From the NCBI GenBank assembly GCA_031266665.1, contig JAISAO010000063.1, positions 1 through 52,307 on the forward strand: 52,307 bases of DNA, read 5' to 3'. The notes under the pieces are model-generated. The model did not search any database and was not told the origin of the DNA. It was given only the letters and a program-made list of their open reading frames with translations. This stretch comes from Propionibacteriaceae bacterium. Its GTDB lineage: Bacteria; Actinomycetota; Actinomycetes; Propionibacteriales; Propionibacteriaceae. Positions 17,452 through 26,262 of this stretch are shown here, in pieces. Position 1 is the first letter of the stretch. The number at the start of each line of letters is the position of its first letter. Position numbers and translations under genes: made by a program.

Positions 17452-20355
17452 GTGCCCCCAACTAAAGTTTCAACCGAGACCACTTCGGGCGGCCGTGGCC
17501 GCGCCTTGTTGCCGACCATTCTGATTGTGGTGGCGCTGGCCTGGCTCTACGTCGTCTTCGCCGGTGTCTGGACCGACCAGCTGTGGTTCGACGCCCTCGG
17601 CTTCCAGCAAGTCTTCTTGACCCAATTGGGGACTAAGGCCGGTCTGGCGGTGGCCTTCGGGCTGGTCTTGGGCGGGATCGTCGGCCTGACGGTCTGGCTG
17701 GTTCTGAGGCTCCAGCCGGCCAATTCCCAGTCGCGCGCCAACCAGGCCTACGGCGACTTCCTGCGCCGCCACCGCCGGGCGGTGGTGCTGGTACCGGCGC
17801 TGTTGTTCGGCCTCTTCGGGGGTATGTCCGGTGTCGGCCGGGTGAGCGAGTTCCTGGCCTGGGCCAACCAGGTGACGGTCGGTTTGCAGGACGCCCGCTT
17901 CCACCGCGACCTCAGTTTCTACCTCTTCGACTACCCCTGGTACCGCGCCGTCGTCTCCCACGTCGAGTTGTCCCTCGGGCTGGCCGGGGCCATCGCCGTC
18001 CTGGGCCATTTCGCCCTCGGCACGCTGGCCGCCCCCAGCCGCCAACGCCGCCGGGTGACCTCGCACGCCGCCCACCGCCACATCGCCATCCTGCTGGCGG
18101 CCTTCTTCGTGGTCTACGGCCTCAGCCACCTGCTCGACCGCTACGGCCAACTGCTGACGGCCGGCGATCTGATCGACGGTTTGACCTACACCGGCGACAA
18201 GGCCCAGATCGGGGCCAACTTGATCATGGCTTGCATCTGCTTCCTAACGGCGGCCCTGTTCCTCTACTCCTGCGTCAGGCCCGGCTGGACCGTGCCCATC
18301 ACCTCGGTCGTCTTGATGCTGGTGACCAGCTTGATCATCGGCCTGATCTACCCGGCCGTGGTCCAGTCGCTCAAGGTCAACCCCAACCGGCCGGACAGCG
18401 AGGGCCCCTACATCGCTATGAACATCGCCGCCACCCGGGCGGCCTACGGCGTCGAGGACATCGAGATCGCCGACTACTCGGCCACCACCACGGTGGCCGC
18501 CGGCCAGCTCAAGGAGGACGCCGCCACCTTGCCCGGCATCCGGTTGATCGACCCGGCGATGGTCTCGACCACCTTCACCCAGCTGCAGCAGTTGCGGGGC
18601 TACTACTCGGTCAACTCCGTCCTCGACGTCGACCGCTACGTCCTCAACGGCAAGGAGACCGATGTCGTCATCGCCGCCCGTGAGATCGACCAGGCCCGCC
18701 TCGACTCCCAGGACTGGAACAATCTCCACACCGTCTACACCCACGGCTACGGCCTGATCGCCGCCTACGGCAACCGCCGCCAGAGCTCCGGCCAGCCGGA
18801 GTGGCTGGCCTACGACATCCCGACCAAGGGCGAACTGGTGGCCGAGCAGCCGCGGATCTACTTCGGCGAGTCGACCGACAACTACGTCGTCGTGGGGCGG
18901 GACTCCGGCGAGGAGCCGATCGAGTTCGACATGCCGCTGGGCGACGCCAAGAACACCTACGACGGCGGTCTGGGAGTCGACATCGGCGGCCTGGGCAACC
19001 GCCTGCTCTACGCCACCCGCTTCACCAGCCTCAACCTGTTGTTGTCCGACCGGGTGAACCAGAACTCCCAGATCCTGTACGACCGCGACCCCCAGCTCCG
19101 GGTCGAGCTGGTCGCCCCCTGGCTGACGGTCGACAACGACACCTACCCGGCACTGGTCGACGGCCGCATCGTCTGGGTGGTCGACGCCTACACCACCAGC
19201 CAGTACTACCCCAACTCCCAGCGCACTTCGGTGTCCGAGGCCATCGCCGACACTCGCAGCAACAACGCCCTGACCGCCCTGCGGCCGACCGACGAGATCA
19301 ACTACATCCGCAACTCGGTCAAGGCCACGGTCGACGCCTACTCCGGGGAGGTCAAGCTCTACGCCTGGGACGAGTCCGACCCGCTGCTCCAAACCTGGAT
19401 GAAGGTCTACCCCGGGACGGTCGAGCCCCGGTCGGCCATCAGCGACGAATTGCTGTCCCACCTGCGCTACCCCTCCGACCTGTTCAAGATCCAGCGCCAG
19501 ATCGTGGACCGCTACCACGTCACCGACCCGCAGGTCTGGTTCGGCCAGTCCGACCGCTGGGACGTCCCGGCCGACCCGGTGAAGACCGGCTCGGCCAAGG
19601 AGCCGAGCTACTACCTGTCGATCCGCTGGCCCGAGGTCGAGACCGACACCGGCGCCCAGGCGGCCGATGAGCAACCCTTGTTCAGCTTGACCACTGTCTA
19701 CACGCCCTACAACCGCGAGAACCTGTCGGCCTTCATGGCGGTCGTGGCCGAGGCCACCAGCCCCGACTACGGGCGCATCCGCATCCTGCGGATGTCCGAC
19801 CAGCAGCAGATCGAGGGTCCCGGCCAGGCCTTCAACAACCTCACCCGGGACACCAAAGTGGCCAATATGTTATTGCCCTACGAGAATCAGGGCTCGCTCA
19901 AATACGGCAACCTGTTGACCATCCCGCTGGGCGGCGGCCTGCTCTACGTCGAGCCGGTCTACACCCAGCAGACCAACACCGAGGGCGCCTTCCCGGTCCT
20001 GACCTATGTGGTGGTCCGCTTCGGCGACCACACCGGCATCGCCGACTCCCTCCAAGGCGCCTTGGACGAGATCTTCTCGGGCGACGCCGGAGCCACCACG
20101 GGCGAGGACGGCGACACCAGCGACGACCAGCCGGACGGGGAGCCCTCCGCCGGTCCCTCGGGCCAGCCGACCGCGCCCACCCAGCCGACCACCTCCGCGG
20201 AGCGGCAGGCCGCCGCCCAGGCCGCCCTGGCCGAGGCCGAGACCCAGTTCGCGGCCGCCGAACAGGCCCTGCGCCAAGGCGACTTGGCGGCCTACCAGGC
20301 GGCCAACCAGGCCGCCGCCGCCGCCGTCCAGCGGGCCTTGGAGGCGATGGGCTGA
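17452..20355 (+). CDS. UPF0182 family membrane protein
   Basis: 967 aa from GTG 17452 with AGGAAGG upstream. About seven membrane helices lie in the first 330 residues (LPTILIVVALAWLYVVFAGVW, then others); the large remainder is a predicted outside domain with many Tyr/Asp turns. The end is an Asp/Glu-rich spacer and then an Ala/Gln/Glu helix that begins ERQAAAQAALAEAETQF and may form a coiled coil. This family is widespread in actinobacteria with no agreed function. It follows the PDZ-Lon gene by 54 bp, with a possible -10 (TAGACT) in between. Confidence 0.95.
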   Translation: MPPTKVSTETTSGGRGRALLPTILIVVALAWLYVVFAGVWTDQLWFDALGFQQVFLTQLGTKAGLAVAFGLVLGGIVGLTVWLVLRLQPANSQSRANQAYGDFLRRHRRAVVLVPALLFGLFGGMSGVGRVSEFLAWANQVTVGLQDARFHRDLSFYLFDYPWYRAVVSHVELSLGLAGAIAVLGHFALGTLAAPSRQRRRVTSHAAHRHIAILLAAFFVVYGLSHLLDRYGQLLTAGDLIDGLTYTGDKAQIGANLIMACICFLTAALFLYSCVRPGWTVPITSVVLMLVTSLIIGLIYPAVVQSLKVNPNRPDSEGPYIAMNIAATRAAYGVEDIEIADYSATTTVAAGQLKEDAATLPGIRLIDPAMVSTTFTQLQQLRGYYSVNSVLDVDRYVLNGKETDVVIAAREIDQARLDSQDWNNLHTVYTHGYGLIAAYGNRRQSSGQPEWLAYDIPTKGELVAEQPRIYFGESTDNYVVVGRDSGEEPIEFDMPLGDAKNTYDGGLGVDIGGLGNRLLYATRFTSLNLLLSDRVNQNSQILYDRDPQLRVELVAPWLTVDNDTYPALVDGRIVWVVDAYTTSQYYPNSQRTSVSEAIADTRSNNALTALRPTDEINYIRNSVKATVDAYSGEVKLYAWDESDPLLQTWMKVYPGTVEPRSAISDELLSHLRYPSDLFKIQRQIVDRYHVTDPQVWFGQSDRWDVPADPVKTGSAKEPSYYLSIRWPEVETDTGAQAADEQPLFSLTTVYTPYNRENLSAFMAVVAEATSPDYGRIRILRMSDQQQIEGPGQAFNNLTRDTKVANMLLPYENQGSLKYGNLLTIPLGGGLLYVEPVYTQQTNTEGAFPVLTYVVVRFGDHTGIADSLQGALDEIFSGDAGATTGEDGDTSDDQPDGEPSAGPSGQPTAPTQPTTSAERQAAAQAALAEAETQFAAAEQALRQGDLAAYQAANQAAAAAVQRALEAMG

Positions 20356-20487
20356 GCCCGGCCCGGGCCGGTCGGACTGGCTCCCGCCGAGGTGGCGTGA
20401 CGTTCTGCCGTCGAGGTGGCGGTCGTCCGGCGGCGTCGGACCGCTCCCAACTCGGCCGGGGCTTTGGGGCCGGCGGCGATCATGGCT

Positions 20488-20584
20488 GAAGTTGGGCCAC
20501 AGCTCGGGCCGAGGCTCGGGAGTCTTCGTCGCCAGCGGCGCCGCCTTGGGCGAAGCTGGGCTACAGCTCGGGCCGGGGCTCGGG
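20488..20584. repeat. 33-bp direct repeat overlapping the 3' end of the M16 gene
   Basis: Copies at 20488-20520 and 20552-20584 share a GAAGYTGGGCYACAGCTCGG core and the following GGCTCGGG. The second copy carries the last codons and stop of the leftward M16 gene at 20561; the first lies in the 205-bp convergent gap after the UPF0182 gene. It looks like a local duplication of the gene end. Confidence 0.6.
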
Positions 20585-21889
20585 GTCTAGCCCCAGCGGC
20601 TCGGCCAACCGGTCGCCCGGGCCGACCACCACCAGGCTGGGCGACTGGCGGGAGATAACCGCCCGCCAGGCCGCCGTGGCCTCGTCCGGGGTCACTTGGG
20701 CGATGGCCCGCAACGACTGGTCCGTCTGCCCGGGGCCGAAACCGAGGCCGACCATGCCGGCCGCCTGGTCGGCCACAGCGGCGGCGGTGGAGAAGCTGAG
20801 GGGGGCGACGCCGGTCAGCCAACCGATGGCGTCGGCCGTCTCCCGGGCGCTGAAGGCGGGCGCGTCGCCGGCCGTGATCCGTTCGGCCTCGGCCAGGGCG
20901 GCGGCGGCCGTCTCGGTCTTGGTCGAGGTGCCCAGGATGACCAGGCCGCCCAGACGGAAGCCGCGGACGGCCAAGGAGACGTCATAGGTCCAGCCGCGGT
21001 CTTCGCGCAGGACCTGGTTGAGCCGGCTGGAGAAGCCGTCGCCCATGATGGCGGCCGCCACCTTGAAAGCCGGCCACAGGCGGTCGGAGCGGTCCAGGCC
21101 GCACCAACCCAGACGGATGTCGGCCTGGACGGCATCGGGCCGGTCGATCAGCCGACGGCTCGGCCGGCCTGGTAGGGGCGGCTGGTGGTCGGCCGGGGCC
21201 GTGCCCGAGCCGCGCCAATCCCCCCAGATCCGGGTCACGGCCGAGGCCACGGTCTGGGGGTCGATGTCGCCGGCCACCACCAAGGTGGCCCGGTCGGGGG
21301 TGTGGCGCTCGGCTTGGAAGCGGCGGACGTCCTCGGGCTGGATGGCGGCCACATTGGCGCGCGAGCCGGCCAGCGGGCGGCCGGCTCGCTGAGCGGGGTC
21401 GAGCACCGTGCCGCGCAGTAGCCAGCCGGCCAGTCGGCGGGGGTTGGAGCGGGTCTGGTCGAGGTCGGCCAGGCGCTGGGACTTGAGCCGTTCGACCGCC
21501 TCGTCGGCGTAGGCCGGGGTCTGGACCGCCTCGGCGAAGAGCCTCAGCCCCGGCTCGAACCATTGTCCTGGCAGCTCCAGCGAGGCGGTCGAGGCCGACA
21601 GGGAGGCCCAGCCCGAGTACTGCGCCCCCTGAGACTCCAAGGCGGCGCTGTAGGTCTCGCCGGGATGGTTCTCGGTGCCCTCGTCCAGCCCCAGGGCGGC
21701 CAGCGTGGCGATGCCCTCCAAGCCGGCGGGCTCGGCCGTCAGCGGCAGGTCGAAGACCAGGTTGGCCGTGATGACGTGTTGTCCCGGCAGGCGGTAGGAC
21801 CACAGCGTCAGGCCGTTGTCCAGCCGGCTGACCAGCGGGTCGGGGAAGTGCCAGGCGGTGGCCGGGGCGACGGTCGGGCGAGCTCTCAT
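20561..21889 (-). CDS. M16 family peptidase-like subunit without zinc motif
   Basis: 442 aa. ATG 21889 has GGGAGG 5 nt upstream. It has the M16 fold order (DNGLTLWSYRLPGQHVITANLVFDL, then the long helix region, then QADIRLGWCGLDRSD and SSRLNQVLREDRGWTYDVS), but the HxxEH zinc site is replaced by GLEGIATLAALGLDEG. Such inactive subunits pair with an active M16 partner, as in mitochondrial-processing-peptidase-like heterodimers. Its start overlaps the stop of the upstream active subunit by ATGA, so the two are made together in equal amounts. C-terminus lies in a repeated sequence. Confidence 0.9.
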   Translation of the reverse strand: MRARPTVAPATAWHFPDPLVSRLDNGLTLWSYRLPGQHVITANLVFDLPLTAEPAGLEGIATLAALGLDEGTENHPGETYSAALESQGAQYSGWASLSASTASLELPGQWFEPGLRLFAEAVQTPAYADEAVERLKSQRLADLDQTRSNPRRLAGWLLRGTVLDPAQRAGRPLAGSRANVAAIQPEDVRRFQAERHTPDRATLVVAGDIDPQTVASAVTRIWGDWRGSGTAPADHQPPLPGRPSRRLIDRPDAVQADIRLGWCGLDRSDRLWPAFKVAAAIMGDGFSSRLNQVLREDRGWTYDVSLAVRGFRLGGLVILGTSTKTETAAAALAEAERITAGDAPAFSARETADAIGWLTGVAPLSFSTAAAVADQAAGMVGLGFGPGQTDQSLRAIAQVTPDEATAAWRAVISRQSPSLVVVGPGDRLAEPLGLDPEPRPEL

Positions 21890-23208
21890 CGTGCCTCCCG
21901 GCGGTAGACCAGGGTGGCCCGTTGCCCCGGGTCCAACCACTGGTTGGCCGCCCGCCGCAGATCGGCGGCGGTCAGTTGGGCCAACTGGGACAGCCAGGTG
22001 TTGATCCGACCGGGGTCGTCGTGGGTCAAGCTGGCCTCGGACAAGGCGTCGGCCCGGGTCTCCAGATTGGCCAGGGCGGACAACCAGTCGCGCGCCGCCT
22101 GGGCCACGGCCCGCTCCAACTCGGCCGTCGTCGGCCCCTGGTCGAGGAAGTCTTGCCAGCCGTCCAGCAGCCGCTGTTCGACCGCCGCCGGCTCGACGCC
22201 CTCCTGGACGGTGGCCTGGACCACGGCCAAGGAGTTGCCCCGCGCCAGGCCCAAGCCGCTGGCGGCGACGGCGTGGGCCAGGCCCGAGCGGACCAACGCC
22301 TGGTGCAGGCGGGCGGCTAAACCGTCGGCCAGGATGGACAAGACCAAATCGATGGCGTCGTGCTCCGGGTCGGTGGCGGCCGGCGTCCGCCAGGCGCAGT
22401 AGACGGCCGCCCTGGGGACGTCGCGGACCAACTCCGTCCGAGGCTGACCGGTCAGCGGCGGCAAAGCCGCCAGCGTCAACGCCCCCGGCGTCGGCTGAGG
22501 TGTCGGCGGGAAGGCCGACGGGGGCGCCGGCCGGGACGTGGATGGGGGCAGGTCGCCGAAATAATCCTCGGCCCAGCCGATCGCCCGATCCCGCTCAATG
22601 GCCCCGGTCAGACTGAGAACGGCGTTGTCGGGCCGGTAATAGGTGTTGAAGAAGGCGCGCACGTCGGCCAGCGAGGCGGCGTCGAGATCGGCCATCGAGC
22701 CGATCGGCAGGTGGCCGTAGGGGTGGTCGGGGCCGAAGGCCAGCTGGACCAGTTGGTCGAAGGCCTCGCCGTAAGGCAGATTGTCGTAGCGCTGGCGCTT
22801 CTCCTCCTTGACCACCTCACGCTCGCTGTCGAGGGTGGCCTGGTCGATGGCCTGCAACAGCCCGCCCAGCCGCTCGGCCTCGAACCACAGGGCCAGCTCG
22901 GCCGCGCCCTGGGGCACTGTCTCGAAGTAGTTGGTGCGGTCGAAACTGGTGGTGGCGTTGACCTCGCCCCCCAGGGCCTGGAGCTGGCCCAGGTGCTCGC
23001 CCGGGGCGACGTGGGCCGAGCCGGAGAACATCAGGTGCTCGAACAGGTGGGCGAAGCCCCACCGCCCGGGTGGCTCATGGGCCGAGCCGACGTCGTACCA
23101 CAGATTCACCGCCACCACCGGGGTCCAGGGGTCGGGGCTGAGGTTGAGGCGCAGGCCGTTGGCCAACTGGTGGCGGTGGATCGGATAATTCAGAGACGCG
23201 ATGGACAT
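21886..23208 (-). CDS. M16 family zinc peptidase, active subunit
   Basis: 440 aa. I start it at ATG 23208 (MSIASLNYPIHRHQLANGLR), since the frame upstream is made of repeat sequence. The inverted zinc motif HLFEH is at residues 54-58 (GFAHLFEHLMFSGSAH), and the distal Glu falls in the REVVKEEKRQRYDN helix about 75 residues later, as expected for pitrilysin-family enzymes. The C-terminal half contains ADGLAARLHQALVRSGLAHAV. Likely a cytoplasmic peptidase acting with the zinc-less partner just downstream (4-nt overlap). Confidence 0.93.
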   Translation of the reverse strand: MSIASLNYPIHRHQLANGLRLNLSPDPWTPVVAVNLWYDVGSAHEPPGRWGFAHLFEHLMFSGSAHVAPGEHLGQLQALGGEVNATTSFDRTNYFETVPQGAAELALWFEAERLGGLLQAIDQATLDSEREVVKEEKRQRYDNLPYGEAFDQLVQLAFGPDHPYGHLPIGSMADLDAASLADVRAFFNTYYRPDNAVLSLTGAIERDRAIGWAEDYFGDLPPSTSRPAPPSAFPPTPQPTPGALTLAALPPLTGQPRTELVRDVPRAAVYCAWRTPAATDPEHDAIDLVLSILADGLAARLHQALVRSGLAHAVAASGLGLARGNSLAVVQATVQEGVEPAAVEQRLLDGWQDFLDQGPTTAELERAVAQAARDWLSALANLETRADALSEASLTHDDPGRINTWLSQLAQLTAADLRRAANQWLDPGQRATLVYRREAR

Positions 23209-23261
23209 CGCGAGCCACTTTAGCGGTCGGCCGCCGTCAAAGTGTCGAACCGGCGTCCGCC

Positions 23262-23412
23262 CCCATCCGTCGAGGTTCCAATCATCATGGTGGTCTAGCC
23301 ACCCCACGAAGTGTCCTCCCTGCGCTGCGCTCCGGTCCGGTACTTCGCGGGGACCCCGAGGTGATCAGAGCTCGGCCCATCCGTCAAGGTTTCAATCGTC
23401 ACGGTGGTCTAG
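23262..23412. repeat. Pair of 37-bp direct repeats around a hairpin, in a divergent promoter region
   Basis: 23262-23298 and 23376-23412 are near-identical (CCCATCCGTCRAGGTTYCAA to GGTGGTCTAG), spaced 114 bp start to start. Between them CGAAGT and ACTTCG with flanking CCCC/GGGG make an 11-of-12 stem. The right copy ends in TAGGCT, a possible -10 for the DUF948 gene. The region lies between the starts of the M16 operon and the DUF948 operon. Confidence 0.65.
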
Positions 23413-23455
23413 GCTGAGTCGGCAAAGCGCTGAGGCCGGGAGACGAGGAGGGGCC

Positions 23456-23998
23456 ATGCCCGATGACCTGCGAAGGGCGGCTTTGGACGGTCCCGATCGG
23501 GCGGTCAAGCCCCGGGGGCCGATGGCCACGCGGCTGATCGAGTTGGGCCGGGTCATGGTCTACGTCATCGGCGGCGTCATCGCCCTCAGCCCGGCGCTGG
23601 CGGCCGGCTACCTGCTGTGGCGCTGGACGGGGGAGGGGCTGAAATACATCGCCGGTTTCACCGCCGCCTTGGCCATCTTGTTGGCGGCCGGTTTCATCGG
23701 CTACCCGCTGGTCAAACTGGCCCATGTCTTCGGCGGGCTGCAAGACTCGGTGCGGGAGGTGACCGATCAGGCCCTGCCCGTCCTGGGCGAGTTCGAGGGC
23801 ACGGTCTCGGCCGCCAACCAGGAGTTGGGGAAACTGGCCTTGGTGACCGAGGATGTGGCCAATGTCTCGGGCCACGTCCGGGGCGTGGCCGGCGACGCCG
23901 CCCGGGTGACGAAGCTAGTGGCCGACACCATCGTCGTCCCCTTCATCAAGCTCAAGGCCCTAGGGGTGGCCGCGCGCCGCGCCCTGGGGCGGAAGTGA
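23456..23998 (+). CDS. DUF948 family membrane-anchored protein
   Basis: 180 aa; ATG 23456 follows GAGGAGGGG. Two hydrophobic stretches (VYVIGGVIALSPALAAGYLLW and YIAGFTAALAILLAAGFIGYPLVKL) anchor it, followed by a helical region with GLQDSVREVTDQALPVLGEFEGTVSAANQEL..VTEDVANVSGHVRGVAGDAARVTKLV, the typical DUF948 pattern. DUF948 usually has one N-terminal helix; here there may be two. Function unknown. It heads the conserved actinobacterial block DUF948, small protein, ruvX, mltG, aroE, which commonly follows alaS; alaS is not upstream here. Confidence 0.85.
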   Translation: MPDDLRRAALDGPDRAVKPRGPMATRLIELGRVMVYVIGGVIALSPALAAGYLLWRWTGEGLKYIAGFTAALAILLAAGFIGYPLVKLAHVFGGLQDSVREVTDQALPVLGEFEGTVSAANQELGKLALVTEDVANVSGHVRGVAGDAARVTKLVADTIVVPFIKLKALGVAARRALGRK

Positions 23999-24005
23999 GG
24001 TAACG

Positions 24006-24254
24006 GTGCGTCGTCTGCTGTGGTTCGGACTGGGCGTCGCCCTGACCGCCTTGGCCCTGGTCAAAGGCCGCCAGCTACTGGCCCAGGCCACCCCGTCCTC
24101 CCTGGCCGGCCGGGCCTCCCGGCAAGGGGCCGAATGGCTGCGGCTGCTCCAGCTCAAAGCGGCTGATTTCAACCTCGCCCGGCGTCAGGCCGAGGTCGAG
24201 CTACGCCGCCAACACGGCCTGCCCGTGGCCGAGGCGGACGCCGCCCAGGATTGA
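24006..24254 (+). CDS. Small membrane-anchored protein of the alaS-ruvX block
   Basis: 82 aa from GTG 24006, 7 bp after the DUF948 gene. One N-terminal membrane helix (RRLLWFGLGVALTALALVKGRQLL) and a charged amphipathic tail (LQLKAADFNLARRQAEVELRRQ). A small protein of this layout regularly lies between DUF948 and ruvX genes in actinobacteria, though it has no assigned role. Spacing shows it is part of the operon. Confidence 0.8.
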   Translation: MRRLLWFGLGVALTALALVKGRQLLAQATPSSLAGRASRQGAEWLRLLQLKAADFNLARRQAEVELRRQHGLPVAEADAAQD

Positions 24255-24261
24255 GCGGCGG

Positions 24262-24783
24262 ATGGGTCCCACCGCCGGCCAGTCCCCGGTGTCGGCCGCC
24301 GGTTTGGCGGTGCCGCCGGCCGGAGTCAAACTGGCCTTCGACGTCGGCCAGCGCCGCATCGGCGTGGCCGCCTGTGACCGGCAGGCCAGCCTGGCCTTCC
24401 CAGTGGCCACGGTCGACGCCCGGGACCCCTGGGACGAGCTGGCCCGGCTGGTGCTGGAGTATCGGCCGACGGCGTTGGTGGTGGGCCGTCCGATCACCTT
24501 GGCCGGCGCCGACGGGATCGCCGCCGGCCGGATCGCGGCTTGGGCGGGGGAGTTGGCCGCCCGCAGCGGTTTGGGGGTTTGGCTGGTGGATGAGAGAATG
24601 ACCACGGCCGAGGCCGCCCGCAAGCTGCGTCAAGCCGGCCGCAGCGCCAAGCAGCAGCGTCTGATCGTCGACCAGCAGGCGGCGGTGGCTATCTTGGAGA
24701 CGGTGCTGGCGGCCGAGCGGGCCGGACGAGGCGTCGGTCTGTGGGTCGAGCCGGATGAGGACAGCTCGAAGGAGGACGCATGA
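24262..24783 (+). CDS. ruvX: RuvX/YqgF family nuclease (pre-16S rRNA processing / Holliday junction resolvase-like)
   Basis: 173 aa. RNase H fold: KLAFDVGQRRIGVAACD holds the first catalytic Asp; VVGRPITLAGADG and WLVDERMTTAEAARKL (DER motif) follow; the last Asp is in LIVDQQAAVAIL. The family is implicated in 16S rRNA 5' maturation and was first proposed as a resolvase. It carries a ~20-residue N-terminal extension if ATG 24262 is used. The stop overlaps the mltG start by ATGA. Confidence 0.93.
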   Translation: MGPTAGQSPVSAAGLAVPPAGVKLAFDVGQRRIGVAACDRQASLAFPVATVDARDPWDELARLVLEYRPTALVVGRPITLAGADGIAAGRIAAWAGELAARSGLGVWLVDERMTTAEAARKLRQAGRSAKQQRLIVDQQAAVAILETVLAAERAGRGVGLWVEPDEDSSKEDA

Positions 24784-25949
24784 GGTCGGGCAGCCCCACC
24801 CCCGCTCAACGGGTCAAAAGCGCCATCGCCGTCTTGATCAGCTTGGCCGTCCTGGGCGGCGGCGGCGTCTTCGTCGGGCTCAAGGCCTACGACTGGTATA
24901 GCGAGTACAGCCAGCGGGATGACTACGTCGGCGACGGCCGCGACGACATCGTCATCACCATCCCGTCCGGGGCCAACTGGCTGCGGGCGGCCGACATCTT
25001 GGAGTCCAACAACGTCATCGCCGACGCCGACACCTTCCTGGACGTGGTCAACAAAGCCGACGCCGCCGCCAAGGCTCGGGCCAAGGCGGCGGGCGAGGAC
25101 GAGAGCCAAGCCGGCCTCACGCTCCAAAAGGGCTCCTTCAACATGAAGACCCATCTGCCCTGCCAAACCGCTTTGGACCGTTTGCTGGACCCCAAATACA
25201 AGATCATCCTTGAGGCCACCCTGACGGAGGGCTTGCGCTGGAGCGAGATCAGGGCACTGCTGGTGGAGAACTCGGATCTGACCGAGGACGACTTCAACCT
25301 GGCGGTCCAAGACACCGCCCAGTTGGGGCTGCCCGACTACGCCCAGGGCCAGTTCGAGGGCTACCTCTTCCCCGACACCTATCAGTTGCCCGACGGGAAC
25401 GAGGAGGGCTTGGCCCGCGAGATCATCCAAAAGATGGTCGCCAGATTCAAGGAACAGGCTGAGGCGCTCGACCTGGAGGCCCAGGCCGCCGCCATCGGCC
25501 GGTCGCCGCGCGACATCGTCATCGTCGCCAGCATCATCGAGAAAGAGGTCAACGCCGAGGCCGACCGGGCCAAGGCCGCCCGCGCCATCTACAACCGCCT
25601 TGACCAAGGCATCCCCCTGGGGGTGGAGTCGGCCTTCCGCTACGGCCGCCTGATGGCCGACGGCACCCCCTACGGGGACGAGATCACCATCGAATCGCAA
25701 CAGAACTCCGACCTGCCCTACAACGTCTACCGCAATCCCGGCCTGCCGTCCTCGGCCATCTCCAACCCCGGCTGGGCCGCCCTGGAGGCGGCCCTCCACC
25801 CGGCCGAGGGCGACTGGCTGTACTGGGTGACGGTCAACCTGGAAACCGGCGAGACCGTTTTCACAGCCGACGAGTCCGAGTTCGCCGCCGCCGCCGAACA
25901 ATTCCACCAGTGGTGCGCCGAACACGACAACCCGGTCGGCTGCGTGTGA
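24780..25949 (+). CDS. mltG: Endolytic murein transglycosylase
   Basis: 389 aa, coupled to ruvX by a 4-nt overlap. One N-terminal membrane helix (AIAVLISLAVLGGGGVFVGLKAY) places the rest outside the membrane. A LysM-like section (VITIPSGANWLRAADILESNNVI) precedes the YceG domain with EGYLFPDTYQLP, the catalytic Glu in VASIIEKEV, and AIYNRLDQGIPLGVESAFRYG. The C-terminus has YNVYRNPGLPSSAISNPG and WLYWVT. It cleaves nascent peptidoglycan strands and sets chain length. A Cys pair near the C-terminus (WCAEHDNPVGC) is unusual. Confidence 0.95.
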   Translation: MRSGSPTPAQRVKSAIAVLISLAVLGGGGVFVGLKAYDWYSEYSQRDDYVGDGRDDIVITIPSGANWLRAADILESNNVIADADTFLDVVNKADAAAKARAKAAGEDESQAGLTLQKGSFNMKTHLPCQTALDRLLDPKYKIILEATLTEGLRWSEIRALLVENSDLTEDDFNLAVQDTAQLGLPDYAQGQFEGYLFPDTYQLPDGNEEGLAREIIQKMVARFKEQAEALDLEAQAAAIGRSPRDIVIVASIIEKEVNAEADRAKAARAIYNRLDQGIPLGVESAFRYGRLMADGTPYGDEITIESQQNSDLPYNVYRNPGLPSSAISNPGWAALEAALHPAEGDWLYWVTVNLETGETVFTADESEFAAAAEQFHQWCAEHDNPVGCV

Positions 25950-25959
25950 CCGGATCGGC

Positions 25960-26215
25960 TGGCCGAGGTCGGGCCGACCACCCGGGGGCGTCGTTCGGCC
26001 GGGGTCGGTTTTCGGTCTGTGGACCGTTCGGCCGGGGCCGGGTTGACCGTTCAGGGGCGTCGTTCGACCTGGGTCGGGCCGACCGCCCGGGGGCGTCGTT
26101 CGGCCGAGGTCGGTCCTTGATTTTGGGGTCGTTCGGCCGGGGCCGGGTCTTGGGGTCGTTCGGACCGAGCCTGGTTGACCGTCTGGCCGAAACGCCAGTT
26201 TCGGGCCGTCGCGCC
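25960..26215. repeat. Degenerate GC-rich tandem repeat array between mltG and aroE
   Basis: The 313-bp gap is nearly filled by imperfect units of about 20-24 bp around GGGGCGTCGTTCGGCCGGG and GGGGTCGTTCGGCC, roughly nine of them. A continuous reading frame through it gives only low-complexity Gly/Arg/Ser/Phe repeats (GASFGRGR), so I do not call a gene. The units differ in sequence from the array at 14578 but have the same style. Confidence 0.65.
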
Positions 26216-26262
26216 GCCGGACCGTCTGCCGCCCGTTCGGGCCTGGGTGGGGCGGGCGGGAG

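Noticed and set aside
25960..26215. Gly/Arg-rich protein gene between mltG and aroE
   Set aside because: The frame is open only because of tandem repeats; there is no start with a ribosome site and no similarity.
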